NCBI RefSeq assembly: GCF_002161175.1
Contig: NZ_NFMA01000007.1
Location: 1-64,000 of the forward strand
Reading direction: 5' to 3'
DNA from: Flavonifractor sp. An100
GTDB lineage: Bacteria; Bacillota; Clostridia; Oscillospirales; Oscillospiraceae
DNA: 64,000 bases
In this document: piece by piece, positions 8,734 through 15,485 of the stretch
Position numbering within the stretch: the first letter of the stretch is position 1
How the letters are laid out: each line of letters begins with the position of its first letter
Made by a program: the position numbers and the translations under genes
Notes under the pieces: model-generated
Databases searched by the model: none
Told to the model about the DNA's origin: nothing
Seen by the model: the letters and a program-made list of their open reading frames with translations, nothing else

Positions 8734-8766
8734 GGCCCCGGACCGTGGTCCGGGGCCCTTCTTTTT
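8734..8766 (+). terminator. intrinsic terminator after polA and the small membrane gene
   Basis: A perfect 11-bp stem GGCCCCGGACC/GGTCCGGGGCC with a GT loop is followed by CTTCTTTTT. Confidence 0.9.
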
Positions 8767-8953
8767 GCCGTCTGTCCTTCCCAGGCGACCACCTGTCTCC
8801 CTGTCCTTGCCCTCACCCACTCCCCATGGTAAGCTCAGGATGTACAAATCTGTCCCCGCTGGAAGGAACCCCCCCTGGTTTTTCAGGGCAAGGTACCCGC
8901 CATCTGGTGGAGACTCACCACCGATTAAAATATACCTGAGAGGAGGCCGCTCC

Positions 8954-10207
8954 ATGTCCATCCCCATCACCGCCGCCCGGATGTGGCTCACCCGGGGAAC
9001 CTCCCCCTTCCGCTTCACCCCCCACTACGACCAGCCCCTTCCCCTGGAGGGTGCCCGGCCCCTGGGACTCTACGTCCACATTCCCTTCTGCCGCACCCTG
9101 TGCCCCTTCTGCCCCTACTGCAAGGTGGTCTTTGAGGAGGAGCTGGCCCAGGCCTACCTGAACGGCCTTTTAAACGAAATCCACCTGGTGGGCAGCCAGT
9201 GGGCGGGGCGGCGGGAGGTGACCAGCCTCTACTTTGGGGGCGGCTCCCCCGCCCTTTTGGCCTCCCGTCTGGGGGAGGTGATCGCCGCCTTGGAGGAGCA
9301 CTTCATCATCACCGACGGCATCGGGGTGGAGTTCCACCCACGGGACGTCACCCCGGACACCCTGTCCCTCCTCCAAGGGGCCGGAGTGACCCGCATCTGC
9401 ATCGGCGTACAGTCCTTCCAGCCCCTGTCCCTCCAGAGCCTTTGCCGGGAGCGGCCCGACCCCCAGATTTTGGGTCAGACTTTGGCCGCTGTTCCCTTCC
9501 ACACCGTGTCCGCCGACTTCATCTTTGCCCTACCGGGGCAAACCTTTGACCACCTGCGCCGGGACATTCTCCTGGCCGAGGAGATGGGGGCCAACCACCT
9601 GGCTTTCTACCCCTTCATTGACTTCTCCTTCACCCCCGGCCCCAGCCAAGCCCTGTCCAACGGGGAGAAACGGGCCCTTCTGGACCAGCTCACCGCCTTT
9701 CTTCGGGAGCGGGGCTATGTGCGGGACTCCATCTGGACCTTTGCCCGGCAGCCGGGCAAGGGCTACTCCTCCATGACCCGCACCCACTTTTTAGGCTTCG
9801 GCTGCTCCGCCACTACCCTCCTCCAGGGGCAGTTTAAGGTGAACACCTTCTCCATTTCCGCCTATTTGGAGCGCCTTTCCCAAGGAAAACTGCCTACCGC
9901 CCTCACTTGCCGCTTTACACCCAGGCAGCGGATGGTGTATGATTTGTTTTGGCGGGCCTACACCACCCGTATCTCCCCTTCGGAGTTTGAATCCTGCTTC
10001 GGCCGCTCCCTGGACGGGGCCTACGGCCTGGAGCTGCGCCTGGCTCAGGCCATGGGCTGGCTGCGCCGGGAGGGGGAGGACTGGGTGCTCACCGACCAGG
10101 GAGCCTTCCGCTTCCATGTCTTTGAGGGGTACTATACCCTATCCTACATCGACCGGATGTGGGGCCTTATGGGCCGGGAGGCCTTTCCCGCCGGAATGGA
10201 CCTTTAG
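8954..10207 (+). CDS. HemN/HemW-family radical SAM protein
   Basis: The 417-residue protein begins its radical SAM core with YVHIPFCRTLCPFCPYC: the CxxxCxxC cluster is Cys46, Cys50 and Cys53, with an extra Cys56. YFGGGSP is the SAM-binding GGGTP-type motif. The order matches the coproporphyrinogen III oxidase-like family, which covers oxygen-independent oxidases, HemW-type haem chaperones and anaerobic haem-degrading enzymes. A second, clearer HemW is encoded at 30687-31931, so this one probably has a different job. ATG 8954 has GAGAGGAGG upstream; the open frame extends farther back across a terminator, which argues against an earlier start. It leads the stretch running into rimI (11-base gap). 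Confidence 0.85.
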   Translation: MSIPITAARMWLTRGTSPFRFTPHYDQPLPLEGARPLGLYVHIPFCRTLCPFCPYCKVVFEEELAQAYLNGLLNEIHLVGSQWAGRREVTSLYFGGGSPALLASRLGEVIAALEEHFIITDGIGVEFHPRDVTPDTLSLLQGAGVTRICIGVQSFQPLSLQSLCRERPDPQILGQTLAAVPFHTVSADFIFALPGQTFDHLRRDILLAEEMGANHLAFYPFIDFSFTPGPSQALSNGEKRALLDQLTAFLRERGYVRDSIWTFARQPGKGYSSMTRTHFLGFGCSATTLLQGQFKVNTFSISAYLERLSQGKLPTALTCRFTPRQRMVYDLFWRAYTTRISPSEFESCFGRSLDGAYGLELRLAQAMGWLRREGEDWVLTDQGAFRFHVFEGYYTLSYIDRMWGLMGREAFPAGMDL

Positions 10208-10218
10208 GAGTTGTTTTT

Positions 10219-10674
10219 ATGTATTACGAGATCGTCCCCATGGACCGCAGCCATATCCCCCAGATCCTGACCCTGGAGCAGGCCTGCTTCTCCACCCCTT
10301 GGACGGCGACCATGCTCACCGACGCCCTCTTTGACCCCCAGGCCAGCTTCATTGTGGCTGAGGACGAGGAGGGAAACGTGCTGGGCTACGCCGGACTCCA
10401 TGTGGTGGTGGATGAGGGGTATATCGACAACATCGCCGTGGAGCCCGACGCCCGGCGTCACGGGGTGGCCTCCGCCCTGCTGGATGTGTACTGCCGGTTT
10501 GGAGGGGCCAATCTGGCCTTTCTCACCTTGGAGGTCCGCTCCTCCAACGCCCCGGCCATCGCCCTGTATGAGAAGCATGGCTTCCAGCGGGCCGGCCTTC
10601 GGCCGGGCTACTACCAGCATCCCCGGGAGGATGCGGTGATCATGACCCGGGAGTTTGCCCGGGCGGAGGAGTGA
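10219..10674 (+). CDS. rimI: ribosomal protein S18-alanine N-acetyltransferase
   Basis: A 151-residue GNAT-fold protein. Recognisable parts are IDNIAVEPDARRHGVASALL (acetyl-CoA loop RRHGVA) and the C-terminal NAPAIALYEKHGFQRAGLRPGYY, typical of RimI. RimI acetylates the N-terminus of ribosomal protein S18. It is followed 43 bases later by tsaD, the usual neighbour in Firmicutes; the partners tsaB and tsaE are not in this window. ATG 10219 follows AGGAG. The open frame extends upstream into the preceding gene. Confidence 0.9.
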   Translation: MYYEIVPMDRSHIPQILTLEQACFSTPWTATMLTDALFDPQASFIVAEDEEGNVLGYAGLHVVVDEGYIDNIAVEPDARRHGVASALLDVYCRFGGANLAFLTLEVRSSNAPAIALYEKHGFQRAGLRPGYYQHPREDAVIMTREFARAEE

Positions 10675-10717
10675 GGGCTCCCGTTCTCTTTGAAATCCAC
10701 AAGGCAGGTGTTACCAT

Positions 10718-11728
10718 ATGAATATTCTGGCCATTGAATCCTCCTGCGACGAGACCGCCGCCGCCGTGGTGCGGGACGGCCGGCAGGTGCTGTCCAACTG
10801 CGTCTCCTCCCAGATCGAGATGCACACCATCTACGGAGGGGTGGTGCCGGAGATCGCTTCCCGGAAGCATGTGGAGGCGGTGTCCGGCCTGGCCCAGCAG
10901 GCGGTGGAGCATGCGGGTCTCACCACCGCCGACCTGGACGCCCTGGCGGTGACCTATGCCCCCGGCCTCATCGGCGCGGTGCTGGTGGGGGTAAACTTTG
11001 CCAAGGGGGCGGCCATGGCCCTGGACCTCCCCCTCATCCCCGTCCACCACGTGCGGGGCCACATTGCCGCCAACTACATCACCCACCCCGACCTGGAGCC
11101 CCCCTTTGTGTGCCTGTGCGTCTCCGGGGGAACCACCGCCATTGTGGATGTTCAGGACTACACCCACATGGCCGTTCTGGGGGGCACCCGGGACGACGCG
11201 GCGGGGGAGTGCTTTGACAAGGTAGCCCGGGTGCTGGGCATTGGCTACCCCGGAGGCGGCCCTATGGACCGGCTGGCCGACGGCGGGGACGATAGCAAGT
11301 ACGAGCTGCCCCGGGCCCATGTCAGCGGCCACGAGCTGGACATGTCCTTCTCCGGACTGAAAACTGCCAGCCTGAACCTCATTCACAACGCCCAACAGAA
11401 GGGGGAGGCGCTGGACCTGCCCTCCTTTGCCGCCAGCTTTGGCCGCGCGGTGAGCGAGTCCCTGGTGCCCCGGACCATCCACGCCGCCCGGATGCTGGGC
11501 TACGGCAAGGTGGCGGTGGCGGGGGGCGTGGCCGCCAACCGGCGCATCCGCTCCGACCTGGAGGCAGCCTGCCGCTCCGAGGGGTTCCGGCTGTACCTGC
11601 CCGAACTGCGCTACTGCGGGGACAACGGGGCCATGATCGGCTGCCAGGGCTACTATGAATTTCTGGCCGGCCACACCGCCGGGGCCGATTTGAACGCCTA
11701 TGCCACCCGGGACATTGCCTTGGGATAA
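10718..11728 (+). CDS. tsaD: tRNA N6-adenosine threonylcarbamoyltransferase
   Basis: A 336-residue Kae1/TsaD protein of normal length. It starts MNILAIESSCDETA, carries the metal-binding His pair in HHVRGH (111 and 115), CVSGGTTAIV in the ATP-binding fold, and DNGAMIG near the C-terminus. With TsaB, TsaE and TsaC it makes t6A37 in ANN-decoding tRNAs. It follows rimI on the same strand, very probably in one transcript. The ATG is preceded by AAGGCAGG. Confidence 0.97.
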   Translation: MNILAIESSCDETAAAVVRDGRQVLSNCVSSQIEMHTIYGGVVPEIASRKHVEAVSGLAQQAVEHAGLTTADLDALAVTYAPGLIGAVLVGVNFAKGAAMALDLPLIPVHHVRGHIAANYITHPDLEPPFVCLCVSGGTTAIVDVQDYTHMAVLGGTRDDAAGECFDKVARVLGIGYPGGGPMDRLADGGDDSKYELPRAHVSGHELDMSFSGLKTASLNLIHNAQQKGEALDLPSFAASFGRAVSESLVPRTIHAARMLGYGKVAVAGGVAANRRIRSDLEAACRSEGFRLYLPELRYCGDNGAMIGCQGYYEFLAGHTAGADLNAYATRDIALG

Positions 11729-11836
11729 ACCTATCTACCCTCCCTGTTTTTGCATTATGTCTCCTGGATTTTTCTTCCCTTTTACATGTATTTTATTTTC
11801 CAGGGGGCAAGGGTTCCCAAAATCCCCTACACATCC

Positions 11837-11883
11837 AAGTTTTCCACACTTCCTGTGGAAAACTTGGTGGAAAATGTGTATAA
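11837..11883. other. cluster of DnaA-box-like sites with inverted repeat
   Basis: Three nonamers fit TTWTNCACA: TTTTCCACA at 11840-11848 (plus), TTTTCCACA at 11854-11862 (minus) and TTATACACA at 11875-11883 (minus). A near match (TTTTCCACC, minus) lies at 11866-11874. The first two form an 11-bp perfect inverted repeat (11837-11847/11855-11865). The setting is AT-rich and falls between tsaD and the infC promoter, within the 439-base gene-free stretch 11729-12167. It could be a DnaA-binding regulatory cluster or a hairpin after tsaD. No poly-T tract follows directly. Confidence 0.5.
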
Positions 11884-11974
11884 CTTTTGGAAGGTACTGT
11901 TTCTGAACGCAATTATGTTAATCACCCCCTCCTTTTTTCCTCTTTGAGGCGACTGGATTTTCCGTAAAATTCTC

Positions 11975-12003
11975 TTGACAAACGTCTCCGGGAGTGGTAA
12001 GAT
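11975..12003 (+). promoter_or_regulatory. promoter of infC-rpmI-rplT
   Basis: TTGACA and TAAGAT are separated by exactly 17 bases. It is the same hexamer pair and spacing as the lysine-riboswitch promoter at 2346. Transcription would start near 12010, giving a leader of about 160 bases. Confidence 0.8.
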
Positions 12004-12081
12004 TCTTCGGTACAACAAAGCAGGTACGGTTCCCCGTCCTCACCCCAGGCCAGAGCCAACGGGTCAACATGGAGATGCAGC

Positions 12082-12147
12082 CGCCGGAATACCGGCGTTG
12101 TTTTGCCGTGATACGGGAGCCTTGCCGGCTACCCGTATTTTTTATTT
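12082..12147 (+). terminator. infC leader hairpins with intrinsic terminator (attenuator)
   Basis: The leader contains CGCCGG/CCGGCG (12082-12097) and then a strong hairpin: ATACGGG plus AGCC paired with GGCT plus CCCGTAT (12111-12138). A T-rich run extends to 12147. The terminator lies just before the infC ribosome site. Firmicute infC-rpmI-rplT operons are controlled by leader termination involving L20, so this is probably the attenuator. An L20-binding site was not modelled. Confidence 0.7.
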
Positions 12148-12167
12148 ATGTCTGGAGGTGCTTTCCC

Positions 12168-12698
12168 ATCGCTAACACAGGTCATCAAACCAACGAGGAA
12201 ATCCGGGACAAGGAGGTCCGCCTGATCTCCGACTCCGGCGAACAGCTTGGCATCATGTCCTCCCAGCAGGCGTTGCAGCTGGCTGAGGAGCAGGGATTGG
12301 ATCTGGTGAAAATCTCCCCCAATGCCGTCCCCCCCGTGTGCAAGCTCATGGACTACGGCAAGTATCGGTTCGAACAGACCAAGCGCGAGAAGGAAGCCCG
12401 CAAGAATCAGCGCGTGGTGGAGATCAAAGAGGTCCGGATGTCCCCCAGCATTGACGTCAACGACTTTAACGTCAAGCTGCGCAACGCGCAAAAGTTTTTG
12501 TCGGATGGCAACCGCTGCAAGGTCACGGTCCGGTTCCGTGGGCGCGAGATGGCCCACACCAACATCGGCCAGGATCTGCTGCTGAAGTTTGCCGAGGAGT
12601 GCGGCGAGGTCGCCGTGATGGACAAGAGCCCCAAGCTGGAAGGCCGGCACATGTCCATCTTCCTCTCCCCCAAGCCCGCGAAGGACGCGAAAAAGTAA
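12168..12698 (+). CDS. infC: translation initiation factor IF-3 (apparent AUC start)
   Basis: The conserved protein reads ANTGHQTNEEIRDKEVRLISDSGEQLGI, then the linker and C-terminal domain (KEVRMSPSIDVNDFNVKL). The length of about 176 residues is typical. GGAGGTG (12154-12160) is followed at normal spacing by ATC (12168) in frame. No in-frame ATG, GTG or TTG lies near, and the ATG at 12148 is out of frame. AUU or AUC starts are known for infC and allow IF-3 to repress its own translation. Upstream in-frame sequence lies in the leader and contains the terminator, so an earlier start is unlikely. First gene of infC-rpmI-rplT. Confidence 0.93.
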   Translation: MANTGHQTNEEIRDKEVRLISDSGEQLGIMSSQQALQLAEEQGLDLVKISPNAVPPVCKLMDYGKYRFEQTKREKEARKNQRVVEIKEVRMSPSIDVNDFNVKLRNAQKFLSDGNRCKVTVRFRGREMAHTNIGQDLLLKFAEECGEVAVMDKSPKLEGRHMSIFLSPKPAKDAKK

Positions 12699-12717
12699 GT
12701 AAAGGAGTTTATCTGTT

Positions 12718-12927
12718 ATGCCGAAGATCAAGATCAAGACTCACAGCGGCGCCAAGAAGCGTTTTTCTCTCACCAAGACCGGTAAGGTCAAGCGCGCCAT
12801 GACCAAGAAGCGTCACCTGCTCAACGGCCACGGCAAGACCACCAAGCTCAAGCGGGCTCTGCGCGGCACCACCTATGCCGACAAGACCAATGAGGCCGCC
12901 ATCAAGCGCATGATCCTGTACAAGTAA
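12718..12927 (+). CDS. rpmI: 50S ribosomal protein L35
   Basis: The 69-residue basic protein matches L35 throughout (MPKIKIKTHSGAKKRF, MTKKRHLLNGH). It lies 19 bases after infC, with AAAGGAG before the ATG, in the universally conserved infC-rpmI-rplT order. Confidence 0.98.
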   Translation: MPKIKIKTHSGAKKRFSLTKTGKVKRAMTKKRHLLNGHGKTTKLKRALRGTTYADKTNEAAIKRMILYK

Positions 12928-12947
12928 GATAGAGGGAGGAACGAACA

Positions 12948-13304
12948 ATGGCACGTGTGAAAGGCGCGATGATGACGCGCAAGAGAAGAAATAAGATCCT
13001 CAAGCTGGCCAAGGGCTACTGGGGTTCCAAGTCCAAGCACTACAAGATGGCCAACCAGGCCGTCATGAAGTCCGGCGTTTACGCCTATACCGGCCGCAAG
13101 CTGAAGAAGCGCGACTTCCGTCAGCTGTGGATCACCCGGATCAATGCCGCCTGCAAGCTCAACGGTATGAACTACTCCACCTTCATGAACGGTCTGAAGA
13201 AGTCCGGCATCGTCATCAACCGCAAGATGCTCTCCGAGCTGGCTGTCAACGACAAGGCTGCCTTCACTCAGCTCACCGAGACCGCCAAGAAGGCTCTGGC
13301 CTAA
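12948..13304 (+). CDS. rplT: 50S ribosomal protein L20
   Basis: The 118-residue length is exact for L20. It begins [19 protein letters not shown] and contains the conserved [12 protein letters not shown] and [10 protein letters not shown]-like segment ([13 protein letters not shown]). L20 is needed for 50S assembly and in Firmicutes represses its own operon through the infC leader. AGAGGGAGG precedes the ATG. Last gene of the operon. Confidence 0.98.
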   Translation: MARVKGAMMTRKRRNKILKLAKGYWGSKSKHYKMANQAVMKSGVYAYTGRKLKKRDFRQLWITRINAACKLNGMNYSTFMNGLKKSGIVINRKMLSELAVNDKAAFTQLTETAKKALA

Positions 13305-13330
13305 GTTTTTCCATCATTCAGGATAAAAAG

Positions 13331-13367
13331 CGCCCGTCCCCCGCGTATGCGGAGGACGGGCGTTTTC
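13331..13367. terminator. bidirectional terminator between rplT and the minus-strand dehydratase gene
   Basis: CGCCCGTCC pairs with GGACGGGCG, with an inner CCGC/GCGG, followed by TTTTCTTG on the plus strand. On the minus strand the same stem is followed by a CTTTTTATCC run, so it can end both convergent transcripts. Confidence 0.85.
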
Positions 13368-13378
13368 TTGTTCTCGTT

Positions 13379-14491
13379 TTAGCCAAGTGTGGTCTCCCGC
13401 CGTCCCTCCATCTGCTCCACCAGAGCGTCCAGACGGGTGGCAAACTGGGCCCGGACAAAGGCAGCCGCCTCCCCCTGGTCCCCGGAAAAGGCCGCCACAG
13501 GCACCCCCAGCGCCTGACCCAGACGGCGCTCCACCTCCTGGAGGGAGCCGCACCAGGGGCGGCAGGAGCGGTTATAGTGGACCAGCACCCCGTCCACCCC
13601 GTACCGGCGGCACACCGCCAGGCGCTGCTCCAGCCCCGTCTCCAGGGACACCCCGTTGATGGTGGAGCAGTAGGCCTGGATGAGGCCGTCCAGATTTTCG
13701 TAGCGAAAGCTCAGGGACTGGCTGATGGTGTCGGCCACCACCTGGATGCCCCGCTCCTCCAGCATGGGCAGCACCTCCCCCAGCACCGGCCAGCAGGGGG
13801 TGCCCTCCCAGTAGACCCGGAACCGGGCCCGCTCCAGAGGGAGAGGGGCACGCTGCTCCAGGCGCCGGGCCAGGGCCAACAGCTGTTCCTCCGTCTCCCG
13901 GCGGCAGCGCCCGGTGACCATCTGGGGCATGTAGTCAAAGACCTCCATGCTCCCCAGTGGGGCGGGACGGCGCCGGGCGGTGTCCAGCACCTGCTGCCAG
14001 GCATCTGCGCACCGGTTGGCTTGGCGGCACACCTGGTCGAAGGTATCCTCCTCCCAGCGCCGCCCGGTGAGCTCCTCCAGCCCCCGGATGGCCGCCCTCA
14101 GCTGTCCCCCCACGTAGGCGGTCACCTCCTCCCCGCCCTCCTGGGCGTAGGGGAAGTCTACCAGAAAGAGGGGGATATCCAGGGTCCGTGCCATAGCCTC
14201 ATACCACTGCACCATCCCGGAGCAGATGTTGCTACAGCACAGCAGGGCGTCCGGCCTGGGCAACCCTCCTGACCGGGAGCTGTGGGCCATGGCCATCCCC
14301 ATGCGCACATAGGAGCACAGGTCTCTGGCGTAGCCCAGCCCCTCCGCCGCCCAGCACAGCTCCTCCCCCTGGCCCCGGCCAGCGGCAGCCGCAGCCCCGC
14401 TCTCCGGGCAGTATACCGTCAGCCCCAGGGTCGCCGGGATCTCCAGGGGGAATTTGGTGGACATCCATACCACCCAGTCCCGCTCTGCCAT
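13379..14491 (-). CDS. 2-hydroxyacyl-CoA dehydratase D-component (HgdB/FldC-like) family protein
   Basis: The 370-residue protein resembles the iron-sulfur D-component subunits of 2-hydroxyacyl-CoA dehydratases (HgdB, BcrC/BadD superfamily). Cys candidates for the 4Fe-4S cluster lie in ALLCCSNICSGM and NRSCRPWCGS. Such enzymes need an ATP-driven activator (HgdC type), not present nearby, and normally act as heterodimers, yet only one subunit is encoded here. It begins 7 bases after thiW ends, so it is probably translated from the TPP-riboswitch transcript. Its role may be in amino-acid fermentation, or may be a specialised one linked to thiamine. The substrate is unknown. Confidence 0.82.
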   Translation of the reverse strand: MAERDWVVWMSTKFPLEIPATLGLTVYCPESGAAAAAGRGQGEELCWAAEGLGYARDLCSYVRMGMAMAHSSRSGGLPRPDALLCCSNICSGMVQWYEAMARTLDIPLFLVDFPYAQEGGEEVTAYVGGQLRAAIRGLEELTGRRWEEDTFDQVCRQANRCADAWQQVLDTARRRPAPLGSMEVFDYMPQMVTGRCRRETEEQLLALARRLEQRAPLPLERARFRVYWEGTPCWPVLGEVLPMLEERGIQVVADTISQSLSFRYENLDGLIQAYCSTINGVSLETGLEQRLAVCRRYGVDGVLVHYNRSCRPWCGSLQEVERRLGQALGVPVAAFSGDQGEAAAFVRAQFATRLDALVEQMEGRRETTLG

Positions 14492-14498
14492 CTTGCCT

Positions 14499-15017
14499 TC
14501 AGCTCCGGTTGGCCACCCGGCTCAGCTCCGCCATGGCCCCGTTCTTCTTGAGGATATACACCAGCACACAGGCGATGGCCGACCCGGTGACCGCCACCGT
14601 CATAAAGGGAACAAAGTAGGTAAATGGGCCGCAGGCCTTGCCCAGGAAGTAGTTGGCAATGGGGTAGGCCATGAGGACGGCCAGCACCCCGGTGCCCACC
14701 ATCTCACCCAGGCATGCGGTCCAGATCTTGCCGAAGCGCTGGTAGAGAAGGCCCGCCAGCAGGGCTCCGCACAGGCTACCCGGGAAGGCCATAATGGTGC
14801 CAGTGCCCATCAAATTCCGGATGAGGCTGACGCAGAAGGCCATGCCAAGGGAGTACCAGGGGCCCAGAAACACGCCGGCGATCACATTGATGACGCTCTG
14901 AGTGGGGCAGCAGCGGGTAAAGCCCACCGGGATGGACAGCGAGCCGCCCAGCACCCCTACGGCGGTGAGAATCCCCGCCAGAGCCAGCCGTTTTACTTGA
15001 TTGTGGTCTATTTTCAT
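14499..15017 (-). CDS. thiW: thiamine-precursor ECF transporter S component ThiW
   Basis: A 172-residue protein with about five or six hydrophobic segments. It begins MKIDHNQVKRLALAGILTAV and contains VGFTRCCPTQSVINVIAGVFLGP, typical of ThiW, the substrate-binding membrane subunit for the thiazole precursor of thiamine. It works with a shared ECF energising module encoded elsewhere. The TPP riboswitch upstream supports the assignment. ATG 15017 has GGAGAGGTG upstream; the longer frame runs into the leader and lacks a better site. The dehydratase-like gene follows after 7 bases. Confidence 0.93.
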   Translation of the reverse strand: MKIDHNQVKRLALAGILTAVGVLGGSLSIPVGFTRCCPTQSVINVIAGVFLGPWYSLGMAFCVSLIRNLMGTGTIMAFPGSLCGALLAGLLYQRFGKIWTACLGEMVGTGVLAVLMAYPIANYFLGKACGPFTYFVPFMTVAVTGSAIACVLVYILKKNGAMAELSRVANRS

Positions 15018-15306
15018 AAAAAACACCTCTCCAAAAGCATCCATGGGGGAACACCGCAAAAAAGCACAGCGATCTCCCCTCATCGGTCCGGCACCCATAC
15101 CGTGGTCCGGACAGACAAACCAGGGTCTGGGGGAACTCCCCCAGTTCGGTCGAGGCTTACTGGCCTCCTCTCACGCCGGAACACGGCTTCCCATCGCTGC
15201 TTATTCTGGCACAGAGCCCAGGGCGCTCCCCCTCGGCCTGCTCCCGGCTCAACGTCCGGGCTGCCTGCGGTGTCCCTCACATCCTTTCGAAGAAGTGTGG
15301 TCAATG
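15018..15306 (-). other. unexplained structured leader between TPP-switch terminator and thiW
   Basis: This 289-base stretch can form a row of hairpins. Reading along the minus strand they include CCCGG/CCGGG, GCCG/CGGC, AGGC/GCCT, CTGGGGG/CCCCCAG (15127-15144) and GTCCGG/CCGGAC. Conserved marks of T-box, cobalamin, FMN, SAM, glycine, 6S, SRP and RNase P RNAs were looked for and not found. A weak 89-codon frame crosses it but starts inside the terminator stem. It may be a second regulatory RNA or decayed DNA. Confidence 0.4.
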
Positions 15307-15340
15307 AAAAAAACGGGGCTGCCCCCATGGGCAGCCCCGT
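15307..15340 (-). terminator. TPP riboswitch terminator
   Basis: A perfect 12-bp stem ACGGGGCTGCCC/GGGCAGCCCCGT with a four-base loop is followed on the minus strand by a run of T. It lies 18 bases after the TPP aptamer. Confidence 0.88.
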
Positions 15341-15358
15341 AGTACACACAGCTTTCTA

Positions 15359-15445
15359 ACTACCTACGGTGGCATTACCCACATCAGGTTGGAGGGTCGA
15401 AGCGCGTTAGCTTCCTCTCAGCCCGCTCCCTGCGTGCTCCCCTGT
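15359..15445 (-). promoter_or_regulatory. TPP riboswitch (THI element)
   Basis: The minus strand carries the conserved blocks in order: GGGGAGC, GGGCTGAGAGG, ACCCTCCAACCTGAT, GTGGGTAATGCCACCGTAGG. These match the pyrimidine- and pyrophosphate-sensing helices of the THI element. A terminator follows at once, so TPP should reduce transcription of thiW and the dehydratase-like gene. The exact helix P1 ends are approximate. Confidence 0.94.
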
Positions 15446-15456
15446 TTTTCGCTGTT

Positions 15457-15485
15457 ATCATACGCCTTTCCCGGCCCGTTGTCAA
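15457..15485 (-). promoter_or_regulatory. promoter of the TPP-riboswitch transcript
   Basis: TTGACA and TATGAT on the minus strand are 17 bases apart. The -35 hexamer contains the TGA stop codon of ftsH (15482-15484), the same arrangement as at the lysine riboswitch (2346). Confidence 0.75.

Noticed and set aside
11837-11883. Chromosomal replication origin
   Set aside because: Only three clear DnaA boxes, and none of dnaA, dnaN, rpmH or gidA nearby; at most a secondary DnaA-binding cluster.
15018-15306. Known RNA classes (T-box, cobalamin, FMN, SAM, 6S, SRP, RNase P RNA)
   Set aside because: None of their conserved blocks was found by eye; left as unexplained structured RNA.
15080-15349. 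89-codon minus-strand frame in the thiW leader
   Set aside because: Its start lies upstream of and runs through the riboswitch terminator stem, it has no ribosome site, and the translation looks random.
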